Origin: Candidatus Brocadia sp.
GTDB lineage: Bacteria; Planctomycetota; Brocadiia; Brocadiales; Brocadiaceae
DNA length: 62,188 nucleotides
Reading direction: 5' to 3'
Assembly: GCA_011525665.1 (NCBI GenBank)
Contig: WYAU01000055.1
Location: 1-62,188 of the forward strand
In this document: one piece after another, positions 47,017-54,293 of the stretch
Numbering within the stretch: position 1 is the stretch's first letter
Layout of the letters: each line of letters opens with the position of its first letter
The notes under the pieces: model-generated
The model's input: the letters and a program-made list of their open reading frames with translations, nothing else
Database searches by the model: none
Told to the model about the DNA's origin: nothing
Position numbers and translations under genes: made by a program

Positions 47017-49866
47017 TCATTTACTTACAGCGTCTCTTATAATCTTATGAAGGTCATTTGGGTCAAATGATACTGCCCCAATCCATTTGCCAAAACCACC
47101 ATGATGATTCACTGCTCTGCACCACCCCTCTAAAAATGCCCTCTTGGTTTTATTCTGTTCGCTATCTTGGCCTTTGGTTTCAAGAATGACATGTTCTCCA
47201 TTCTTCAATTTGATAATAAAGTCTGGAAAATATCTCCTGATAATTCCCTGGTAGTTGTACAGAATGGCGAAACCTAAATGGTCGTTCTTCACGAATGATT
47301 CTACAAACTCGCAATCGTTGATGGTTCTTGCCTCAAGAAATTCCATTTTGCTGTCAACAACGGTAAAGTTGATATGTGTTTTTTCAAAGTTCTCACACGG
47401 TTTGCTTGTCCACCATGTGCGCACATCAGCAGTCGAACGGATGGGATGTTCCTTGTCAAAAACCGGGGTGAGTTGTGTCGTATTCTCTGCTCGTATTTCA
47501 TTCCAGATATGTTGAATGACTTTGTTCATATTAAGCATAATCAGGATTCTCTTTCTTACTTCATCCTCATTGAATAATGGATTTTTTATCCTGATCTTAT
47601 CCGAATAAATGAATTGTTCAATAATGCCAATAAGTTGAATCAAAAACGTTTCCTTACTTCCTTTCCAGTCGGGTTTCTTTTCTGAATTGTAAATCGTGGA
47701 AGCAATTCTAAAAATAATAGACTGCAAACGGAATTTTTCACCAATTTCTTTTAAATCGATCTCAGTAAGCGCCGCAGGATTTGGCTTCCCCGCGATAATT
47801 GCTGCCAACTCTGCCTCTGTGATTGATTCATATGGATCAAGTTCAAGCGGTTTGACCTTTTCCAGGTTAATAGATAGTTGCGGTTTGTAAACATGGTCAA
47901 TCCTCAGAATGTTAGGGAATGAAATTTTGTGTTCTGCTTTTTCTTTAACTGGTTCAATTCTTGTTTTAGGGGGTGGAGGCGGTGGGGGCGGCCCGTCGGT
48001 TCCCTCATGTGGAATGAATGTGAAAGGCACACCAAAGATGTTCACATACTCTGGCTCAAATAAACCGTCTTTTCCCACATCGTAAGAAGTTCTCCGCAAA
48101 CCACGACCAACAACCTGTTCACACAATAACTGGCTGCTAAACGCCCGTAAGCCCATGATGTGAGTAACTGTTTTTGCGTCCCAACCTTCGCTGAGCATAC
48201 CTACGGAAATCACATTTTGTTTTTGTTCGCCTGGTTCACCAATCTTGCCAACGGTATCAACAGTCCTTCTTAATAATTCCGCCTGTTGTTTTTTGGTTAT
48301 CTTGGTTTTTAGTTGTTGGTTTTTCGTTTTTTGTTCTGCGTCTGATGTATCAACGTCACCTTCATCTCCATTCGCTGAAAACTCATCACTAAAAACCAAA
48401 AACTCCGAAGTTTCCGCCTCTGCTCTTTCAAGAATCCTGCTGTCAATCTGCAATGTCTTCTCTTGGTCACATAAATCACCCAAACCTGAAACGGATAGTA
48501 AAAATGCATCGTGGTCAAAGGCATATTTGATGCGTGCTGATGTGTATGTCGTGTTTGCTACGGTTATCATCACCGGTGGAATTTTATGCCCAGCCTTTTC
48601 CCAGTCGTCTTTAGCGGCCTTCCAGTCCTTCCCTAAAAGCAGATAGGCATTTTTGATGAGGTCAGGAAGCGGTTCGCCTTCTTCTGCCTTGCGATTGATG
48701 TCATCCTTCACGGTGGCATCCATGTAAATGTGATAGAGCCGTGAACGCAGATTCGCATCTACATTGGCATCATCACGGACTACAACCCTCGGCGTTTTTA
48801 CCAATCCAGATTCAATCGCATCATTCAACCCGAAATCACTGACAATCCACGGAAACAATGCCTCTTCAGTTGCTTTTTTGCCTGACGGGGCAAATGGCGT
48901 GGCCGATAAGTCAAAACACCGGATGATACCCCTTGCCCGGTGAATCCTGTCCAGTCCACCTACCCAAACGGTGCTTTCTTCAATATCTTCTTTCTTCACT
49001 CCTTTAATTTTGCTTTCTGCCGGAATGCGCCAGGCATGGTGTGCCTCATCATTGATAACGACAAGATGTGTTGCATTTGCCATATCGCCCAGCACTTCCC
49101 GCACATAGGCCTCATCACTTTTGGCGCCCCGTTTATCAACGGTCTTCTTCTTTGCCAGTCTTTCTTCACTGTCCCAGGCGAGGGCATGCCAGTTAATGAT
49201 CTTTCCCTTCCCCTGCCGAAGTGATTCCATCAAACCCGATGGAACGATATTAAATGCTTCGTAGTAGTTCTCTTTGTCGAAAGGATTCAACACCGATAGA
49301 CGATTACGCACCGTCAAACCCGGCGCAACAACCAGAATATTTTTTGAGAAACGTGCATCTTTACTATTGGTTACTTTATTCAGGACTTGCCATGCAATAA
49401 GCATACTCATAACAATTGTCTTGCCCGAACCCGTTGCCATCTTGCTGCACCAGCGCGAAAAATCTCCACCATCACCGGGTATTTCAATGCCTGTGCGGTC
49501 GGCTTCCGGCGCTTCGGTAAGCCACATCAGGGTTTCAATGGCCTCTAACTGACAGAAGAAAAACCTGCGGTCTTTGCGTTCTTCTGGGTCTTGCCAGTGT
49601 TGCAGTAATCTCTTGGTAATGCCGGTAACACCCGGATAGCATTGTTCTCTCCATTTTTTTATTCGCGGGCGAATGGTGTTTACCAACTCAATCTCAATAA
49701 AAGTTCCGGGGTCATCAAATGATTTTGAGCTTTCTGAAGCCACAATATACCCGGCAGGTCTGCGTCCTTCCTGTAAGACAAATTCCCGTGTATCACGTAG
49801 GTATTCCCAATACTGCCTGGGTTCTTCGTAAGGGGAATTAATGATGAGTTTATCTATTTTCTTCAT
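47017..49866 (-). CDS. Type III-like restriction endonuclease subunit (Res), SF2 helicase-nuclease
   Basis: A 949-residue restriction subunit. The SF2 motor domain has the Walker A CSKMATGSGKT near 140-150, the DEAH box NDEAHHAWR near 272-280, and motif VI VGRGLRRTSYD. A C-terminal nuclease domain carries PDFIIKLKNGEHVILETKG near 885-903, a PD-(D/E)XK pattern. It should cut unmodified DNA after ATP-dependent translocation, in partnership with the Mod enzyme encoded at the other end of the island. Its ATG overlaps the subtilase stop (TAATG), so the two are translationally coupled. Residues about 480-525 are a repetitive Lys/Gln- and Asp-rich insert (see separate repeat). It may belong to the BPTD_3080-type restriction family; that name is from memory. 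Confidence 0.87.
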   Translation of the reverse strand: MKKIDKLIINSPYEEPRQYWEYLRDTREFVLQEGRRPAGYIVASESSKSFDDPGTFIEIELVNTIRPRIKKWREQCYPGVTGITKRLLQHWQDPEERKDRRFFFCQLEAIETLMWLTEAPEADRTGIEIPGDGGDFSRWCSKMATGSGKTIVMSMLIAWQVLNKVTNSKDARFSKNILVVAPGLTVRNRLSVLNPFDKENYYEAFNIVPSGLMESLRQGKGKIINWHALAWDSEERLAKKKTVDKRGAKSDEAYVREVLGDMANATHLVVINDEAHHAWRIPAESKIKGVKKEDIEESTVWVGGLDRIHRARGIIRCFDLSATPFAPSGKKATEEALFPWIVSDFGLNDAIESGLVKTPRVVVRDDANVDANLRSRLYHIYMDATVKDDINRKAEEGEPLPDLIKNAYLLLGKDWKAAKDDWEKAGHKIPPVMITVANTTYTSARIKYAFDHDAFLLSVSGLGDLCDQEKTLQIDSRILERAEAETSEFLVFSDEFSANGDEGDVDTSDAEQKTKNQQLKTKITKKQQAELLRRTVDTVGKIGEPGEQKQNVISVGMLSEGWDAKTVTHIMGLRAFSSQLLCEQVVGRGLRRTSYDVGKDGLFEPEYVNIFGVPFTFIPHEGTDGPPPPPPPPKTRIEPVKEKAEHKISFPNILRIDHVYKPQLSINLEKVKPLELDPYESITEAELAAIIAGKPNPAALTEIDLKEIGEKFRLQSIIFRIASTIYNSEKKPDWKGSKETFLIQLIGIIEQFIYSDKIRIKNPLFNEDEVRKRILIMLNMNKVIQHIWNEIRAENTTQLTPVFDKEHPIRSTADVRTWWTSKPCENFEKTHINFTVVDSKMEFLEARTINDCEFVESFVKNDHLGFAILYNYQGIIRRYFPDFIIKLKNGEHVILETKGQDSEQNKTKRAFLEGWCRAVNHHGGFGKWIGAVSFDPNDLHKIIRDAVSK
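48304..48410. repeat. Palindromic low-complexity insert inside res
   Basis: The left part (48304-48333) consists of GGTTTTTAGTTGTTGG-like sequence. The right part (48378-48410) has the opposite orientation (CACTAAAAACCAAAAACT), so the two arms could pair through GGTTTTTAGT. Both arms are translated in the res frame, giving FLVFSDEFS on one side and KTKNQQLKTKITKK on the other. This resembles the in-frame hairpin inserts of mod but with a different arm sequence. Confidence 0.45.
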
Positions 49867-52421
49867 TATGTTTTATCTACAGAGATTTCTTGTTCAACTT
49901 CCACTGGAAGCGGTATTTCATTTTCAACCCTTATCATTTCATAAACGTTAATATTCGCATTTAACGCTTCAAAGCTGGCAGCGATTGAATAAGGAATTTT
50001 TTCATTCAAATCACATTCCCAGCCTTTATGACCAATTACTGCAAGACTTAATATTTCAGGTAATTGATATGACTTGATGATACACCAAGATTTCTGAACT
50101 GTGCTATCCTGCCTTCTTAAATCTTTTATTTTGCTCCAATCTTTTCGTTCACGTATAAACCACTTAATTGAATTCTGATCTTCAGCTATTTCTTCGGGTT
50201 CTTCCATACCCTTTAGGACACGATTTACAAACTGATCGTAATTTTCATTAAGTTTTGAGGACTCCCAATCAAGCCAAGTGGAAAGATAGGATTGCGTTCT
50301 TCTCCTCGTTCTTCTCGGCCTTGCCATAAAGGAAAGAGTAACTTCAATAAGGATATCAAAATCCTCGCCGGGTCTACGTAATTGTTGTGGAACTTTAAGG
50401 GCATAAACATGTGCCTGTTTTGCTGATAAATCACCGGAGGCAATTAAGGTTATGCGCTTTTCTGAGTTTTCGGTTGCTCTCTGCAAATCTGGAATACCAT
50501 ATCCATAATGACGGACATGCTTTATTTCAGGATTAGAGAAAACACTGCCGGGTAACCTTGCAGACTGAACAATTAAAGCCCTGTACAAGTTTGCAGATTC
50601 CTCCGGATAGAGTCTTTGTAAACTCGCTGCAATGTGTGCAACCTTTGGTGCGGCATAGGAAGTTCCAACAGAATCCCTTCCCACACCATTTCCACCCCCA
50701 TAAGTAGACTTTACAAGTTCAGGAGAAATCACTGTCTCGTTTGAAAGATTTGGATTAACATTTTTTTCTTTTGCAAAATCACCGGCATATTCAACAACAT
50801 CAGGCTTTATCATCCCCCACAATCCTAACCCAGTTCTTGAAAACGAAGAAGGATCGTCTTTGGCTCCGAATGATTCTTTTAGGTCATTATCAAATTTGGT
50901 AAAACAAACTGAACCTACGGTTAAGGCAAAACTACTTTGCGCAGGATTAGCAATCCGGCTGGAATTTTCGAGAAGGTATTCAGGATAATTTCTGCCTGCA
51001 TTTAAATGCTCCTTTATTCCGGGTTTTAAAGAATCCCTTGACATCCTTCCAAGATTTCCAGCCGAAAGAACAAACAGGATATCGTTTTTAAACATCAGCT
51101 TATCAATGGCTGAAGCCCACTGAGACATGTGAATAACTTTACAGGGACTAAATGAATTGATGGACATATTGAATATTCTTGTCCCATTAAATCTATCAAC
51201 TATATTTTCCATAAGTTTAGGAGGATATAGGTTCTCTGGCAATCTCGCTTCTTCGCTAATTGACGTTAATACTTTTGCGTTTTGGATAAAACAAGGAAGT
51301 GTATACTTACCTGATCTTGGAATTTGTGAAGGATATAAAACCGCCCCCGCTACTCTTGTTCCATGTCCACCATTGCCTGCTACATCGGCTGTACTTGTAT
51401 CGTTTGGAACAAATGAAACCGATGAAGATGCATCTATGGCAGGTGCAAGTAGTCTGTGATCTTCCTGAATTCCACTGTCAACCACACATACTTTAGGGGA
51501 ACTGGCTTCTGGAGGAATTAACGTTGGGTCTATATTATCAATTTCACCTGTTGAAATATCTGTAATAGTAAAAGGGTCGTGTTCAACTACTTCAAAAAGA
51601 TATTGATAGTTGAGTACAATATCTTTTAGTCCTTTCCCCGATATCCTGATTCGGCAGGAGAAACTGTCATCAAAGTCAATGTATCCATCTAATAATTCTC
51701 CTCCGTATGCGCTAACAAATTCTTCAAATTCAGTTTGTCGCTTTCTGGCTATATTATCTCTTTCTATGTCCAGTTTGCCCTTTTTTTGTTTCCAACTGTC
51801 TATCTTTTGTTGGTATTTTTCATCGGTATCATCATCTTCTCTTTCAGGTTGCTTGGGAATTTTCACATAACATGCAATCCCTACATCTACAACCAATTGA
51901 TCGGCATCCTGGATTTGCCCCCATTTTGCTCTTAATTCGTCCGAAAGTATTTGCTCAATTCTCCATTGTGTGCCATCATTAATTTGCCATAGCTGAGAGG
52001 CTTTGTTTTTATACTTACCCTCTTGTTTAATAAATTTATTGATCTTCTCACGAAGAGATTTAAAATCATCGGCTGAAGCCCCTATAATAAAACCTTCTTC
52101 TTCCTCTGCAATAATTTCTATTCCAAAACTCTTTAATGATTCAACATCGAAGTCCTGAGTATCAATCTGCAAGAAAACAGGAATTACTTCAGAATCGGGT
52201 AATTCGGGAAGATTTTGATTTATACGAGCTCTGAGATTGCCCGCCCAATAATCTGATAGACGGTCTACATTAGTTAAAAGTCCGCTACCGTGCCCTTGTC
52301 TGTCATCAAGGTTTGCTTTAGTGGTTGAGTTTAATGCTTTCTTACCACCACCCTTTTTCGATCTATACAAACCATCAATTTTTCTTTTAAGTTGTAAATG
52401 CGGAAATTTTGCCATTGCCAT
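49866..52421 (-). CDS. ietS: S8 subtilisin-like serine protease, IetS-like
   Basis: An 851-residue protein with a subtilase domain near 300-640. The catalytic triad is complete: Asp in VCVVDSGIQEDH near 315, His in GGHGTRVAGAVL near 355, and Ser in GTSYAAPKVA near 586. The oxyanion Asn is in LSAGNLGRM. There is no signal peptide or pro-domain, so it is cytoplasmic. An N-terminal 300-residue region and a C-terminal beta-rich region flank the protease. The gene overlaps its AAA+ partner and res by TAATG junctions. A cytoplasmic subtilase paired with an AAA ATPase is the composition of the IetAS antiphage system; family assignment rests on this pairing. Confidence 0.8.
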   Translation of the reverse strand: MAMAKFPHLQLKRKIDGLYRSKKGGGKKALNSTTKANLDDRQGHGSGLLTNVDRLSDYWAGNLRARINQNLPELPDSEVIPVFLQIDTQDFDVESLKSFGIEIIAEEEEGFIIGASADDFKSLREKINKFIKQEGKYKNKASQLWQINDGTQWRIEQILSDELRAKWGQIQDADQLVVDVGIACYVKIPKQPEREDDDTDEKYQQKIDSWKQKKGKLDIERDNIARKRQTEFEEFVSAYGGELLDGYIDFDDSFSCRIRISGKGLKDIVLNYQYLFEVVEHDPFTITDISTGEIDNIDPTLIPPEASSPKVCVVDSGIQEDHRLLAPAIDASSSVSFVPNDTSTADVAGNGGHGTRVAGAVLYPSQIPRSGKYTLPCFIQNAKVLTSISEEARLPENLYPPKLMENIVDRFNGTRIFNMSINSFSPCKVIHMSQWASAIDKLMFKNDILFVLSAGNLGRMSRDSLKPGIKEHLNAGRNYPEYLLENSSRIANPAQSSFALTVGSVCFTKFDNDLKESFGAKDDPSSFSRTGLGLWGMIKPDVVEYAGDFAKEKNVNPNLSNETVISPELVKSTYGGGNGVGRDSVGTSYAAPKVAHIAASLQRLYPEESANLYRALIVQSARLPGSVFSNPEIKHVRHYGYGIPDLQRATENSEKRITLIASGDLSAKQAHVYALKVPQQLRRPGEDFDILIEVTLSFMARPRRTRRRTQSYLSTWLDWESSKLNENYDQFVNRVLKGMEEPEEIAEDQNSIKWFIRERKDWSKIKDLRRQDSTVQKSWCIIKSYQLPEILSLAVIGHKGWECDLNEKIPYSIAASFEALNANINVYEMIRVENEIPLPVEVEQEISVDKT

Positions 52422-53416
52422 TACTTGTTATACTTAACGTTTTCACTAAAAGCTTTTAATATGTGCTCTTTCTCAACAGTCTTTTGGTTTTGAATTACCG
52501 CAGTTTTTGCAGCGTCATTCGCCACTTTAACTACAAGGGCAGCAGAAAAGCCTTTCATTTTTGTGGCAATCTCGTCCCACTTAATGCTCTTGGAAACTTT
52601 AATAGATGATAATGTGGTTCTTAAAAGCCTAACAATTTCTTCTTTTCCCGGCTTTGGAATTTCAATAATATCATCAAACCTGCGGAATGATGCTTTATCA
52701 AGCGTACCCTCAAGGTTTGTAGTTGCTATAAGAAGGCCGGGCGCTTCGTAATCTTCAAGAAGATTTAGCAAGATATTCACTACACGATGCATTTCTCCTA
52801 CATCCTGTCCACTTGAACGTGCTTTAGCAATGAAATCAAACTCATCAAGAAGCAAAACGCATGGATAGGATTTTAAAGATTCAAATAGTTTCTTTAGGTT
52901 TGTAGCGGATTCCCCAAGATAGGAAGAGATTATTGCCTCAAACCTAACTTTCAGAAAAGGCAAACCTATATTCCACGCTATTCTTTCTGCACTCATACTT
53001 TTTCCACAACCCGGTGAACCATAAAATAAAATCTTCTGGCGTGGTTTTAACCCAAAATGAGCAAGGCGTTCTCTTGCCACATATTCCTTTTCAATTCTCT
53101 GAATTTTTGTCTCTACCAATTTAGGCAGAACCATTTCATGTCGAAGATTATCCCGTTCAATAAGCAATGCAAGAGGAACACCATTCCTCTTGTCAGTTGG
53201 AATTACGGTGACTTCAGGTAATAGTGGTTTAAGTTTATTTTGGAAACTTTTATGGGTTGCCACGTTTCTTTCCAATATTCCTTTAAGCCTGTCAGCTAAT
53301 TTGATGTGTCCTTTTTTCTTTTCGTCCTCAATGATTTTATCAGCAATTTTTATGATATCATCATCAAGGTTACCTTCAATAGAGCGAAAAAGCCTGATCA
53401 TTAATTCTTGATTCAT
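52421..53416 (-). CDS. ietA: AAA+ ATPase partner of the subtilase, IetA-like
   Basis: A 331-residue AAA+ protein. An N-terminal helical region (about 1-100) precedes the ATPase core with Walker A FYGSPGCGKS near 132-141 and Walker B VLLLDEFDF near 190-198. The sensor segment LLIATTNLE near 230 and the arginine-finger region FRRFDDII follow. It resembles the single-domain AAA+ ATPases paired with S8 proteases in IetAS-type defence. Its stop overlaps the protease ATG (TAATG), implying fixed stoichiometry. It starts just after a remnant of the mod 3' end, so it was probably once directly downstream of mod. Confidence 0.82.
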   Translation of the reverse strand: MNQELMIRLFRSIEGNLDDDIIKIADKIIEDEKKKGHIKLADRLKGILERNVATHKSFQNKLKPLLPEVTVIPTDKRNGVPLALLIERDNLRHEMVLPKLVETKIQRIEKEYVARERLAHFGLKPRQKILFYGSPGCGKSMSAERIAWNIGLPFLKVRFEAIISSYLGESATNLKKLFESLKSYPCVLLLDEFDFIAKARSSGQDVGEMHRVVNILLNLLEDYEAPGLLIATTNLEGTLDKASFRRFDDIIEIPKPGKEEIVRLLRTTLSSIKVSKSIKWDEIATKMKGFSAALVVKVANDAAKTAVIQNQKTVEKEHILKAFSENVKYNK

Positions 53417-53438
53417 ATCACTAACTTTTTATAGCCTT

Positions 53439-53609
53439 ATAATTTTCAAACTCTCAATCCCCCTTGCATCAATGATCTTTACTGCCACTGCTTTGCCCGG
53501 GGTAAAAGGTAAAGATACGGTTCCTCTGAATGCTTCTATTTTTCTTCATCAATTTCGGCCTTTAGGTTTTTGGCCAGGTAATTGATAATGCGTTTGTCAA
53601 GAGTAGTCA
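53439..53609 (-). pseudogene. Remnant duplicate of the mod 3' end
   Basis: The minus strand from about 53577 to 53442 matches the last ~139 bp of mod (54441-54303) at about nine bases in ten by eye. It encodes FRGTVSLPFTPGKAVAVKII and on to LKIIRL before a stop. One T is missing from a T-run (53538-53542, five versus six in mod), which shifts the frame. A short frame overlapping the hepT stop (ATG at 53609, TAATG) reads MTTLDKRIINYLAKNLKAEI and stops within this segment. The duplicate lies directly before ietA. Confidence 0.8.
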
Positions 53610-53951
53610 TTATTTATCTTCCGGCGGCACTGTTTTCTCAAGGGCAACAATCAAATTGGGAATATCGTTTTGGACTGTATCCCAAATTTCATCAAGATCA
53701 ACTCTATCATAGGCGTGAATCAGTAAATCCCGCATTTTCGCCATACTTGACCATGGAATATCAGGATGTCTTTCCCTTATCTCATCAGAAACCCGTTTGA
53801 CAGCCTCCCCCATGACCTCGAAACACCGAATAACGGCATATTGCGTCTTACGATCAAGCATGAAGGTATCTCTATCAATTCCAACCATAAAGGCTCTTAT
53901 TTCTCTTGCGTACAATAAAATATCGAGAAGATATGATATGTCACGAGACAT
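53610..53951 (-). CDS. hepT: HEPN-domain toxin HepT (DUF86)
   Basis: A 113-residue all-helical HEPN protein. The RNase motif R-X4-H-X-Y is intact as MRDLLIHAY near 73-81. Flanking features typical of DUF86 (YLLDILLYAREIRAF early on, IPWSSMAKMRDLLIHAYDRV) are present. HepT proteins cleave RNA and are silenced when the partner MntA adds AMP groups to the motif Tyr. The gene overlaps mntA by 11 nt, the usual arrangement. It lies inside the restriction-modification/IetAS operon. Confidence 0.9.
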   Translation of the reverse strand: MSRDISYLLDILLYAREIRAFMVGIDRDTFMLDRKTQYAVIRCFEVMGEAVKRVSDEIRERHPDIPWSSMAKMRDLLIHAYDRVDLDEIWDTVQNDIPNLIVALEKTVPPEDK

Positions 53952-54258
53952 ATACCACCTCGGCAGAAGACAAGATTTCCTTGCGTCTGATGTAGTTACG
54001 GCTTCGTTCCACAGCCTTTCTGGTCAGGAGGTCAACATCACGTCCAAAAATATTTTTTAATTCATCAATCATGTCTACAAGGTCGAATAGGGTACGGCCT
54101 GAATCCTGTTCGAAGTCCACCATGACGTCAACATCGCTGTCCGGCTTAAAGTCATCCCGCAGTACAGAGCCGAAAAGGGCAAATTCTTTAACTTTCCATT
54201 TCTTGCAGAATTCGGATATTTTTTCTTTTGATACTTTTACCGGCAATTCTTTTAGCAT
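53941..54258 (-). CDS. mntA: MNT-domain nucleotidyltransferase antitoxin MntA
   Basis: A minimal nucleotidyltransferase of 105 residues. The catalytic motif GSVLRDDFKPDSDVDVMVDF (about 31-50) shows GSX10DXD with a third Asp pattern as in active MNT enzymes. The ATG at 54258 follows GAGGTG by 8 nt; an ATG at 54279 upstream is less likely. It overlaps hepT, its toxin partner, by 11 nt. Together they form a HepT/MntA toxin-antitoxin module inserted after mod. Confidence 0.9.
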   Translation of the reverse strand: MLKELPVKVSKEKISEFCKKWKVKEFALFGSVLRDDFKPDSDVDVMVDFEQDSGRTLFDLVDMIDELKNIFGRDVDLLTRKAVERSRNYIRRKEILSSAEVVYVS

Positions 54259-54293
54259 GGCTGTGCACCTCAAAAACATTTCTTGAATTTATT

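Noticed and set aside
47017-49866. Reading the res product as a generic SF2 helicase unrelated to restriction
   Set aside because: The C-terminal PD-(D/E)XK pattern and the Mod gene in the same operon argue for a restriction subunit.
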